Source: Candidatus Hydrogenedentota bacterium (GTDB lineage: Bacteria; Hydrogenedentota; Hydrogenedentia; Hydrogenedentales; JAEUWI01). From it: DNA of 64,000 bases. The DNA lies in the NCBI GenBank assembly GCA_016182605.1, contig JACPGE010000106.1, positions 62,001 to 126,000 on the forward strand, in the 5' to 3' direction. The notes under the pieces are model-generated. The model worked only from the letters and a program-made list of their open reading frames with translations. It did no database searches and was not told the origin of the DNA. Below, piece by piece: positions 55,139-64,000 of this stretch; within the stretch, counting starts at the first letter, position 1, and each line of letters starts with the position of its first letter. The position numbers were made by a program, and so were the translations under genes.

Positions 55139-56332
55139 ATGAACAAATTGAGCATTGAAGATCTGAAGCTCCAGGGCAAGACCGTCCTCATGCGCGTGGA
55201 TTTCAACGTCCCGCAAAATGCCGATGGCTCCGTGCGCGACGACCGCCGCATTCAGGAAGCCCTCAAAAGCATCAACTACGTCTGCGAGAAGGGCGGCAAG
55301 CTCATTCTCATGTCCCACCTGGGCCGCCCCAAGGCCGGTGAAGACAATACCAAGTACAAGATGGACCCCATCGCGGCCCATCTCGCCACGCTGGTGAAGT
55401 CGAAAGTCACCAAAGTGGACGAAGTCGTCGGCCCCGCGGTGGAAGCCGCGGTCGCCGCGCTCCAATCGGGCGACATCCTGGTGCTGGAAAACACCCGCTT
55501 TCACCCCGGTGAAACGAAGAACGACCCGGAACTCTCCAAACAGCTTGCGGCCCTGGGCGATATCTATATCAGCGATGCTTTTGGCACCGTGCACCGGGCC
55601 CACGCCTCCACGGAGGGCATCACCCACTTCATCGGCCAAAGCGCCGCAGGCTTCCTGGTCGCCCGGGAAATGGCCTATTTTGGCCGGGTCCTGAGCGATC
55701 CCGACCGGCCCCTCGTTGCCATTCTGGGCGGGGCCAAGGTCTCCGACAAGATTACCGTTATCGAGAATTTGCTGAACCTGGTGGACACCCTCATTATCGG
55801 TGGCGGCATGGCCTACACCTTCATGAAGGCCCAGGGTCACGAAATCGGAAACAGCCTCCTCGACGCGGCCGGGCTGGACACCGCCAAGAATATTATGGCA
55901 ATAGCCCGGGAAAAAGGTGTAGAATTACTCCTTCCCACCGACAATGTCGTGGCGGACGCCTTCTCGAACGATGCGCAGTGGAAGGTTGTGCCCTTGGGTG
56001 GGATAGAGCCGGGCTGGGAAGGGCTGGACATCGGTCCGGAAACCCTGGCCCGCTTCAGCGAGGTCATCACCAAGGCACACACCGTGGTCTGGAACGGCCC
56101 CGTGGGCGTGTTTGAGATGGAGAACTTCGCGAAAGGTACCCGGGGCATCGCGGAACTGCTCGCAGCGCACCCGGAAATTACCAGCATCATCGGCGGTGGC
56201 GACTCGGCGGCGGCAGTGAAACAGTTTGGTCTCGACGAGAAGATGTCGCACGTTTCGACGGGCGGCGGCGCATCCCTGGAGATGCTCGAAGGCAAGATTC
56301 TACCCGGGCTCGCGGCGCTTACAGACAAGTAA
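55139..56332 (+). CDS. pgk: Phosphoglycerate kinase
   Basis: 397 aa from the ATG after AAGGAG; the open frame further upstream crosses the end of gap and is not likely translated. Family motifs are [51 protein letters not shown] and [15 protein letters not shown]. The nucleotide-binding end is [13 protein letters not shown] and [18 protein letters not shown]. It makes ATP from 1,3-bisphosphoglycerate, the product of gap. Confidence 0.97.
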   Translation: MNKLSIEDLKLQGKTVLMRVDFNVPQNADGSVRDDRRIQEALKSINYVCEKGGKLILMSHLGRPKAGEDNTKYKMDPIAAHLATLVKSKVTKVDEVVGPAVEAAVAALQSGDILVLENTRFHPGETKNDPELSKQLAALGDIYISDAFGTVHRAHASTEGITHFIGQSAAGFLVAREMAYFGRVLSDPDRPLVAILGGAKVSDKITVIENLLNLVDTLIIGGGMAYTFMKAQGHEIGNSLLDAAGLDTAKNIMAIAREKGVELLLPTDNVVADAFSNDAQWKVVPLGGIEPGWEGLDIGPETLARFSEVITKAHTVVWNGPVGVFEMENFAKGTRGIAELLAAHPEITSIIGGGDSAAAVKQFGLDEKMSHVSTGGGASLEMLEGKILPGLAALTDK

Positions 56333-56351
56333 GCCGCTGCGGTCTGGAAAC

Positions 56352-56370
56352 TGCCGGCATTGGGCCGGCA
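56352..56370 (+). other. Perfect hairpin between pgk and rpsO
   Basis: TGCCGGC and GCCGGCA form a 7 bp stem with a five-base loop, 20 bases after pgk. There is no T-run. It may be a processing site or part of an rpsO leader bound by S15; I cannot decide by eye. Confidence 0.45.
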
Positions 56371-56453
56371 TGGATAGGTGCCCCTGACTCGGCCGCGCGA
56401 TCCGCACCGGCGGCGGACTGGGCGTGGGGCGAATGCAACATGAAAGGTGACCC

Positions 56454-56723
56454 ATGTCGATTACGAAAGAACGCAAAGCAGAGATCATTGAGAAGTTTGG
56501 CAAGAGCGGCAAGAACACCGGCTCGACCGAAGTGCAGATTGCCCTCCTTACCGCGCGGATCAATGAACTGACCGAACACTTCAAGACCCACTCCAAGGAC
56601 CACGCGGGACGCCGCGGGCTGCTCCGGCTCGTCGGACGCCGCCGCAATCTCTTGAAGTACATCCAAGACAACAATCTCGAAGGGTACCGGGAACTTATCA
56701 AAGAACTCGGCCTCAGAAAATAA
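56454..56723 (+). CDS. rpsO: Small ribosomal subunit protein uS15
   Basis: 89 aa, the exact usual length. [39 protein letters not shown] and LLKYIQDNN are the S15 core that binds 16S rRNA early in small-subunit assembly. AAAGGTG lies a few bases before the ATG. The order rpsO then pnp is conserved in many bacteria. An intrinsic terminator follows, so part of transcription should stop before pnp. Confidence 0.98.
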   Translation: MSITKERKAEIIEKFGKSGKNTGSTEVQIALLTARINELTEHFKTHSKDHAGRRGLLRLVGRRRNLLKYIQDNNLEGYRELIKELGLRK

Positions 56724-56733
56724 CGTCCGGGAT

Positions 56734-56767
56734 CGGGGCGGCGCTTGCGCCGCCCCGGCCCCTTTTT
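56734..56767 (+). terminator. Intrinsic terminator after rpsO
   Basis: CGGGGCGGCGC pairs perfectly with GCGCCGCCCCG over an 11 bp stem, followed by GCCCC and five T. Confidence 0.88.
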
Positions 56768-56768
56768 A

Positions 56769-56874
56769 TGCATTCGAACCGGGCGCCGGTCGCAGGATAG
56801 TGTGTACCCCATCGCGGGCACGCTGCCAACGTGATGGGGTACACACGATCCTGCGAACGTCCGTTGCGAATGCA
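56769..56874 (+). promoter_or_regulatory. Large nested stem-loop in the pnp leader
   Basis: An outer 8 bp stem (TGCATTCG with CGAATGCA) encloses a long inner stem. The inner stem pairs CGCAGGAT, GTGTGTACCCCATC and CG with CG, GATGGGGTACACAC and ATCCTGCG, with single mismatches between blocks. Total inner pairing is about 24 bp, centred on 56823. In Escherichia coli a leader stem-loop before pnp is cut by RNase III and lets PNPase repress itself. This element has the right place and shape for the same use, by analogy. Confidence 0.7.
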
Positions 56875-56964
56875 CACCATTTTGGCTACAAAGAACAAAA
56901 ACAGCATGATGGTACGCAATAAAAGCCGAAACAGGCATTGCGCCATCGCAGGAGCAACAAGACG

Positions 56965-59283
<2,319 letters not shown>

Positions 59284-59302
59284 GTAGAGTAGATACCCAC
59301 AA

Positions 59303-59328
59303 GGCGCCCCCAACACGGGGGCGCCTTT
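59303..59328 (+). terminator. Intrinsic terminator after pnp
   Basis: GGCGCCCCC and GGGGGCGCC form a perfect 9 bp stem with a five-base loop, followed by TTT and a pyrimidine run. Confidence 0.85.
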
Positions 59329-59374
59329 CCCCTTATATACGCGCATGGCGCGAACTCCGGCGAAGGAAACCTGA

Positions 59375-60646
59375 ATGGCAGAAGCGGCGCACAGCGACCA
59401 CGCAATCAAACTGGTGACGCTCGAAAATGGCATGCGGGTGGCCCTGGAGCGCCTGCCCTACCTGCACTCCGCGAGCATGGGCGTCTGGATTCGCGTGGGC
59501 TCTGCCCACGAGCAGGCCGCGGAGGCCGGCATCGCACACTTTCTGGAGCATCTCTTCTTCAAGGGCACCGAGACCCGCACCACACGTCAGATCATGGAAG
59601 CCGTCGAAAGCCGCGGCGGTCAGCTCAACGCCTTCACTTCGCGCGAATACACCTGCCTCTATGCCAAGGTGCTCGAAAGCCACGTGGCCGCAGGCATCGA
59701 GATCCTGGCGGACATCACCTGCAATTCCACCTTCAACGATTTGGAGAAAGAGCGCAACGTCATCCTCGAAGAGATCGCCTCCGTCGAAGACACGCCCGAC
59801 GAATTCGTCTTCGATCTGCTCTCGACCTACCACTGGCCGGACCACCCCCTCGGCCGCGCAGTCTCCGGAACGCAGGAAAGTGTCTCCGCGCTCGGCCTCG
59901 AAGATGTCCGCCGTTTTTACCGGCAATGGTACGTTCCCGAGAACATGATCTTTGCCATCGCGGGCAACTTCGATGAAGACCGCGTGCTGGAACAGGTTAA
60001 AGAAGTCTTTGGCGGCATGCCCGCAGGCGCCGTGGACGGTGGCGGCACCTGCCCCGGCTTCCGCCCGGGCGCAATACTGGCCGCGCGCGATATCACCCAG
60101 GCCCACGTCACCTTCGCGTTTCCCGGACCCGCCCTGGGCACCCCCGATCGTTTCATCTGCGATCTCGCCAGCAATATCCTCGGCGGCGGATCCACCTCGC
60201 GCCTCTTCGAACGCATCCGTGAAGACGAAGGCCTCGCCTACGCCATCTACACCTTCGACTCCTTCTACCGCCACTCCGGCATGATGGGCATCTACGCCGC
60301 CGTCGCCCCGCAGAATTTCAACAAGACAATCGATCTCACCCTGGAAGAGTTGAAGACCTTCTGCGAGACCCCGGTTTCCGAGGAAGAACTCGAGATGAAC
60401 CGCGAGCAGCTCAAGGGCGGCATGCTCATGTCGCTCGAAGGCACCTTCAACCGCATGTCGCGCATGGCCAAGTCCCTCATGTACTACGGCCGCGTGATTC
60501 CCGTGGATGAAGTCATTACCCGCCTCGATGCCGTGCAGCCCGCGGATATCCAGAACTTTGCGCGCAACACCTTCACCGAGGCGACTACCGCGCTCGTCGT
60601 GCTCGGGCCGGAGTCCCTCGTGCTGCCCGAAAGGATCGCACCGTGA
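59375..60646 (+). CDS. M16 family zinc peptidase
   Basis: 423 aa, single-chain processing-peptidase size. The inverted zinc motif HFLEH (in [18 protein letters not shown], near residue 56) and the downstream Glu ([19 protein letters not shown]) give the metal site. The second half has the substrate-chamber features [10 protein letters not shown] and [21 protein letters not shown]. There is no signal peptide, so it is cytoplasmic. M16 peptidases beside pnp and dut are common in several phyla, so the order rpsO-pnp-M16-dut is a conserved neighbourhood. Its stop overlaps the dut start. Confidence 0.94.
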   Translation: MAEAAHSDHAIKLVTLENGMRVALERLPYLHSASMGVWIRVGSAHEQAAEAGIAHFLEHLFFKGTETRTTRQIMEAVESRGGQLNAFTSREYTCLYAKVLESHVAAGIEILADITCNSTFNDLEKERNVILEEIASVEDTPDEFVFDLLSTYHWPDHPLGRAVSGTQESVSALGLEDVRRFYRQWYVPENMIFAIAGNFDEDRVLEQVKEVFGGMPAGAVDGGGTCPGFRPGAILAARDITQAHVTFAFPGPALGTPDRFICDLASNILGGGSTSRLFERIREDEGLAYAIYTFDSFYRHSGMMGIYAAVAPQNFNKTIDLTLEELKTFCETPVSEEELEMNREQLKGGMLMSLEGTFNRMSRMAKSLMYYGRVIPVDEVITRLDAVQPADIQNFARNTFTEATTALVVLGPESLVLPERIAP

Positions 60647-61104
60647 ACTCCGTGAATCATGAGGTCCTTGTGCAGATTATGCGCGTGCCCGGCGCCGAAG
60701 ATATTCCCCTCCCCGCCTATGAGACCGAACATGCCGCTGGCATGGACCTGCGCGCCGCGATCGATACGGCCACCAGCATCGGGCCCGGCGAGCGCGCTGC
60801 TATCCCCACCGGCATCCACATCGCGCTGCCGCCCTTCACCGAGGCGCAGATCCGCCCCCGCAGCGGCCTCGCACTGCGCCACGGCATCAGCATGGTGAAC
60901 ACGCCCGGCACCATCGACGCCGACTACCGGGGCGAGATCAAGGTGATTCTCATCAACCACGGCTCGGAGCCGTTCAGCATACGGCGCGGCGATCGTATTG
61001 CGCAGATGGTGATCGCGCCGGTACTCCGCGCAACGTGGGAAGAAACGCCCCGTCTGGACGATACCCCCCGCGGCGCCGGCGGCTTCGGTTCGACCGGAGT
61101 ATAA
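60643..61104 (+). CDS. dut: Deoxyuridine 5'-triphosphate nucleotidohydrolase
   Basis: 153 aa from a GTG that overlaps the stop of the M16 gene (GTGA). All five trimeric dUTPase motifs are present: [39 protein letters not shown] and [10 protein letters not shown]. It hydrolyses dUTP to dUMP, keeping uracil out of DNA and supplying thymidylate synthesis. Translation is probably coupled to the protease gene. Confidence 0.97.
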   Translation: MNSVNHEVLVQIMRVPGAEDIPLPAYETEHAAGMDLRAAIDTATSIGPGERAAIPTGIHIALPPFTEAQIRPRSGLALRHGISMVNTPGTIDADYRGEIKVILINHGSEPFSIRRGDRIAQMVIAPVLRATWEETPRLDDTPRGAGGFGSTGV

Positions 61105-61202
61105 GCGCTTCGCTCCTCATACCTGCTTTGTTCAACACAGGTAGCCCTGGCCTTGCACGGGTTCTTTTGCCCTGCTCCCACCTTTCCGATCCTGGAACTT
61201 CC

Positions 61203-61231
61203 TTGCCGAAAATCGTGTTAGCAGCTACAAT
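61203..61231 (+). promoter_or_regulatory. Candidate hicBA promoter
   Basis: TTGCCG, a 17-base spacer and TACAAT end 26 bases before the hicB ATG. Spacing is ideal and the -10 box matches the consensus in five of six positions. Confidence 0.6.
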
Positions 61232-61232
61232 A

Positions 61233-61249
61233 GTGAAACCACGTGAAAC
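61233..61249. promoter_or_regulatory. Paired direct repeats downstream of the hicBA -10 box
   Basis: GTGAAAC occurs twice with a 10-base period, that is, one helical turn, and the palindrome CACGTG sits between. The position over the likely transcription start suits an autoregulatory operator. Confidence 0.4.
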
Positions 61250-61257
61250 AAGGGTGA

Positions 61258-61476
61258 ATGACTGGGATGAATCAATACACCGCAATATTGAAAGAAGAGG
61301 ACGGCTGCTGGATCGGCTGGATTGAGGAAGTTCCGGGTGTGAATTGCCAGGAGGCAACACGGGAGGATCTCATGGAATCCCTCAAAGAAGTGTTGAAAGA
61401 GGCAATCGAAATGAACCGGCAGGATGCCGCAGCGGCGGCCTCGGGTGGCTTCGAGAAAGCTATCTTGCGTCTATAA
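61258..61476 (+). CDS. hicB: HicB-family antitoxin
   Basis: 72 aa. The partial RNase-H-like HicB fold is seen in NQYTAILKEEDGCWIGWIEEVPG, then NCQEATREDLMESLKEVLKEAIEMN. The ATG follows AAGGGTG directly; an ATG nine bases later has no ribosome binding site. No C-terminal ribbon-helix-helix or HTH is present, only a short Ala-rich tail, so DNA binding would need another part of the complex. HicB neutralises the HicA toxin encoded one base after its stop. Confidence 0.88.
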   Translation: MTGMNQYTAILKEEDGCWIGWIEEVPGVNCQEATREDLMESLKEVLKEAIEMNRQDAAAAASGGFEKAILRL

Positions 61477-61477
61477 C

Positions 61478-61669
61478 GTGAAGCGAACGGAATTCCTCAA
61501 GCATCTTCAAACCCACGGCTGCTTCCTCGTACGGGAAGGCAGTCGGCATTCATGGTGGGGAAACGCTGCAAACACGCGGCGATCATCCGTTCCACGCCAC
61601 CGCGAGATCAACGATCTGCTGGTGCGGAAAATCTGCAAAGATTTGGATGTTGTTGCACATGGGGAATAG
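61478..61669 (+). CDS. hicA: HicA-family mRNA interferase toxin
   Basis: 63 aa from a GTG just after the hicB stop. KRTEFLKHLQTHGCFLVREG, GSRHSWWGN (catalytic His), SSVPRHREIND and LVRKICKDLDV match small double-strand RNA-binding-like HicA toxins, which cut mRNA and inhibit translation. Antitoxin-first order and near contact of the two genes give tight coupling. A longer in-frame extension upstream would overlap hicB and is not needed. Confidence 0.9.
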   Translation: MKRTEFLKHLQTHGCFLVREGSRHSWWGNAANTRRSSVPRHREINDLLVRKICKDLDVVAHGE

Positions 61670-61796
61670 TAACCGTTTCGTGTGTCCAGAACGATCGAAG
61701 CTGGATCTTGCGTTCGAGACTCCAAACAGACGAGGTCAGGATATAAAGTTTCCGTGCGGCCCCGGCACTTTATCTCCAAAGGAGCGGCCCGCCATT

Positions 61797-62564
61797 TCAA
61801 GTGTCTTGACGCAAGCATCCGGCGTAGAGCCGCGTGTCATATTCGAAAATTACTTCTCCACCCGTCTGATGCGCCTCGTAGATTTCCCGCAATGCCCCCA
61901 TGAATTGCGCGTGTGCCGGGTGTCCTTCGCCCGGAACATAAGAGCAAGAAAGCGCCCGCCCGCGCAGGCCTTCCCAGTCGAAGTGTTGCGCGTTGGGCAG
62001 TTCCACCTGCAGGTAGTTTCCCGCGCCAAAGAACCGCGCAAGCTGCGCATCGTCCACGTTGCGGTGGTTCACTTCGTTGTAGTCGATGGCCTGCGTCACC
62101 AGAAGGCGTTCGTAGCTTTCGAGAAACGGTGTCGCGCCGGGCTTGCGATCGTTCCATACCAGCGCCACATAACCGCCCGGCCGCAAGATGCGCGCAAACT
62201 CACGGTGCGCACGATCCCGATCGAACCAGTGAAAGGCCTGTCCCGCCGTGACGAGATCCACACTCTCCGCGGCCAGCCCTGTGTCCTCCGCGCTTCCGGC
62301 CACACTGTGAAAAGAGCCGTGCGCCCCCAAGAGCCGCTCGGCCGCTTCGCGCATTTCCTGGTTCGGCTCCACGCCATACACCGTGTTGCCATGCGACAGA
62401 AGCACCGCACTCAGAATCCCCGTGCCCGATCCCACGTCCGCCACGACCCAGGACGCATCCAACCCAATGCGCTCCTCCAGCGCGTCCATCAATCCCGCCG
62501 GATAGCCCGGCCGGAAGCGAATATAGTTCTCCACCCGATCGGAAAATCGCGCCGTTGGATCCAT
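61797..62564 (-). CDS. Class I SAM-dependent methyltransferase
   Basis: 255 aa. The SAM-binding motif VVADVGSGTGILSAVLLSHG is followed by VYGVEPNQEMREAAE, SVDLVTAGQAFHWFD and ILRPGGYVALVWND, the order of Methyltransf_11/25-type enzymes. The opening FSDRVENYIRFRPGYP is shared with a broad group of small-molecule methyltransferases. Substrate unknown. It stands alone between the hicBA pair and the TIM-barrel gene. Confidence 0.92.
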   Translation of the reverse strand: MDPTARFSDRVENYIRFRPGYPAGLMDALEERIGLDASWVVADVGSGTGILSAVLLSHGNTVYGVEPNQEMREAAERLLGAHGSFHSVAGSAEDTGLAAESVDLVTAGQAFHWFDRDRAHREFARILRPGGYVALVWNDRKPGATPFLESYERLLVTQAIDYNEVNHRNVDDAQLARFFGAGNYLQVELPNAQHFDWEGLRGRALSCSYVPGEGHPAHAQFMGALREIYEAHQTGGEVIFEYDTRLYAGCLRQDT

Positions 62565-62657
62565 GTTTGCACATCCCTCTGACGATGCTCACAGTATGCC
62601 ACAAGATTGAATGTGGAGGAGAGGGCCTGCCCTATTCGCCGCATTTATCCAACACAC

Positions 62658-62696
62658 AAAATGGGCGCGCCATGCCGGAGTGGCTTGACGCGCCCA
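62658..62696 (-). terminator. Intrinsic terminator after the TIM-barrel gene
   Basis: On the minus strand TGGGCGCG pairs with CGCGCCCA across a 19-base loop, followed by TTTT. It lies 25 bases past the stop of the gene ending at 62722. Confidence 0.6.
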
Positions 62697-62721
62697 GAGA
62701 TTCTCCGCACCGTGATCCGCG

Positions 62722-63666
62722 CTAGGCCAGCGCCTTGCGAATCCCTTCCAGCATCTTCTCCTTACCGGTCTTCGCCACTTCATAGGGATCTTGTTCCCAA
62801 TGCGCGCGGTTAAACATCTCCAGCGAGAGCGTGCCGAAATACCCGATCTCTTTCAGGTCTTTCAGGGCCTGCACCAGCGGCAAGACGCCATCACCCGGGT
62901 AGATCCGGTGCGCGTCACCTTGTTCCTCGCGCGGCACGTCGCCCGGCACATCGTTCCAGTGGAAGTTGCCGATCAAATTGGGCGCCATCATCTTGATCCC
63001 GTTGAAGCCCGAGCCCCCGCGGAACAGGTGAAAGGTGTCCATGATCAGGCACGCTTCCGGATCGTCGGAGTCAATCGCCACCGCCGCCGCCTGGCCCGTG
63101 CGGTGCACACCCTTGAAGAACCCAATAAACTCGAAGGCCACCTTGATGTTGTAGTCTTCCCGGCCGATGCGCATCAGTTCGCGGTATTTGTCCGCGCCCC
63201 ACTTCAGATCGAAGTCTGTGCGGTCTGGCTGGGGAATGGCCGCCGCATGCACCGATCCAATCTCCGACATGCGGCGCATGCGCTCCCGCGTGGCCGGAAG
63301 CGACGCCTGGAATTCTTCCTCCGTCGCGGGCATGCAGTCCCACAGGCCGATGATGTTCGGCACCCACATGCCCTTGTCCGCGATTTCTTTCGCAGCATCC
63401 TTCAGGCTCTTGCCTTCCGCTTCATGCTGTTCCAGATCGCTGATCCACGGCTCGATCGCGTCGTAGCCGGCCGCCGCCGCCGCGCCGATCTTGTCCGCAA
63501 AGGACGCGGGCCGGATTGTGCTCACGTTCAGGCAGAGGGGCCACAGGCTCTCCTTCTCCTGATAGCGTTTCTGCTTCGCCTCCGCGGGCGCAGCCACGGT
63601 GGACAACAAGGCTCCGGCGCCTGCCGCGCCCTGCAAAAATCCCCGGCGATTCATCGAAGTACTCAT
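62722..63666 (-). CDS. Tat-exported sugar isomerase/epimerase-like TIM-barrel protein
   Basis: 314 aa with a twin-arginine signal (MNRRGFLQGAAGAGALLS) and an AEA cleavage site. The body is an AP-endonuclease-2/xylose-isomerase-like barrel: AAAAGYDAIEPWISDLEQ, NIIGLWDCMPATEEEF, KVAFEFIGFFKG, CLIMDTFHLFRGG, IGNFHWNDVPGD and FGTLSLEMFNRAHWEQDP. The Glu, Asp, His and Glu positions at strand ends fit the metal site of hydroxypyruvate isomerase or sugar epimerases. Exported copies of this family are common in polysaccharide-degrading Planctomycetes relatives. The substrate is unknown. Confidence 0.88.
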   Translation of the reverse strand: MSTSMNRRGFLQGAAGAGALLSTVAAPAEAKQKRYQEKESLWPLCLNVSTIRPASFADKIGAAAAAGYDAIEPWISDLEQHEAEGKSLKDAAKEIADKGMWVPNIIGLWDCMPATEEEFQASLPATRERMRRMSEIGSVHAAAIPQPDRTDFDLKWGADKYRELMRIGREDYNIKVAFEFIGFFKGVHRTGQAAAVAIDSDDPEACLIMDTFHLFRGGSGFNGIKMMAPNLIGNFHWNDVPGDVPREEQGDAHRIYPGDGVLPLVQALKDLKEIGYFGTLSLEMFNRAHWEQDPYEVAKTGKEKMLEGIRKALA

Positions 63667-63733
63667 GGGTTCCGTTTCTCCTTCATAAGCCAGACGGAAG
63701 AGCCCGTTCTGGCCTCCTCGTACAGATTCATTT

Positions 63734-64000
63734 CTACATGCAGTGGGCTTGTGCCAGGGCCGTACGCGCCGCTTCTGTCACCGTTCCCAGGGCCTGCTGC
63801 GAAACCGCTACCGCCGCCAGGGTTTTCACGGGCCGGTCTTGCGCGTCTGCAAGCCGGGCCTCTCCCAGACCCTGCAACGTTGCACGGCCCTTGTCCCCGC
63901 TAATCTGGCACGGGAACAACTTGCCCGGTGCATTCACCCGAACCACGATCCGCATACGCTCCGCGGTCTCGGCCACCACCAACTGATACGCGCCATCCCC
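63734..64000 (-). CDS. C-terminal fragment of an unidentified gene (cut by the window end)
   Basis: 88 codons plus stop are visible and the frame is open to the window edge, so the start lies beyond it. The visible end (RIVVRVNAPGKLFPCQI ... VTEAARTALAQAHCM) shows no motif I recognise. It lies 67 bases upstream of the TIM-barrel gene on the same strand, so the two may share a transcript. Confidence 0.5.
   Translation of the reverse strand, partial: GDGAYQLVVAETAERMRIVVRVNAPGKLFPCQISGDKGRATLQGLGEARLADAQDRPVKTLAAVAVSQQALGTVTEAARTALAQAHCM

Overview
The window is a 64 kb piece of a GC-rich, Gram-negative bacterial chromosome. It has a complete type II secretion gene run, lipoproteins, Tat and Sec exported proteins, and a giant surface protein with Gly-Glu linkers. 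It also has several carbohydrate-active and peptidoglycan-recycling enzymes, including DUF2961/GH172 and GH95. Together these suggest a polysaccharide-degrading member of the Planctomycetes/Lentisphaerae/Hydrogenedentes sphere. Candidatus Hydrogenedentes is my best guess, as inference from gene content only. No rRNA, tRNA, CRISPR array or phage module was recognised.

Layout. Positions 1-11360 (+): the 3' part of a giant repetitive surface protein with PKD, SGNH-like and IPT/TIG domains, then a secreted metalloprotease-like protein fused to a second exported domain. Positions 11688-24290 (+): a full gspC-D-E-F-G-H-I-J-K-L-M run in canonical order, able to serve such exported proteins; no prepilin peptidase gene is present. 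Positions 24315-27189 (-): a four-gene operon of MBL hydrolase, arrestin-like protein, P-loop ATPase and glycosyltransferase. Positions 27367-38037: GH95 fucosidase-type enzyme, a membrane PAS sensor, LmbE-type deacetylase, TrhO tRNA hydroxylase, DUF2961/GH172 enzyme and a sarcosine/dimethylglycine-dehydrogenase-like flavoprotein.

Positions 38130-46533 (-): a cell-wall block made of a GlcNAc kinase-MurQ fusion, a SpoIID-type lytic transglycosylase lipoprotein, AnmK, and a lipoprotein with seven PASTA repeats and a probable beta-propeller. The enzymes fit one route: cut glycan to anhydroMurNAc, phosphorylate it, cleave the lactyl ether, and phosphorylate GlcNAc. Positions 46943-47914: a DprA-like protein. 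Positions 48279-53617: sufBCDSU for Fe-S cluster assembly. Positions 54063-59283: gap, pgk, rpsO and pnp. Positions 59375-61104: M16 protease and dut. Positions 61258-61669: a hicBA toxin-antitoxin pair. The rest holds a methyltransferase, a Tat-exported TIM-barrel protein and a partial gene cut by the window end.

Non-coding highlights are a roughly 205 bp two-hairpin mobile-element-like repeat present twice (29.8 and 46.7 kb) and a 48 bp palindromic repeat at 31.9 kb. There is also a large nested stem-loop in front of pnp, several intrinsic terminators, and a good promoter with paired direct repeats in front of hicBA.
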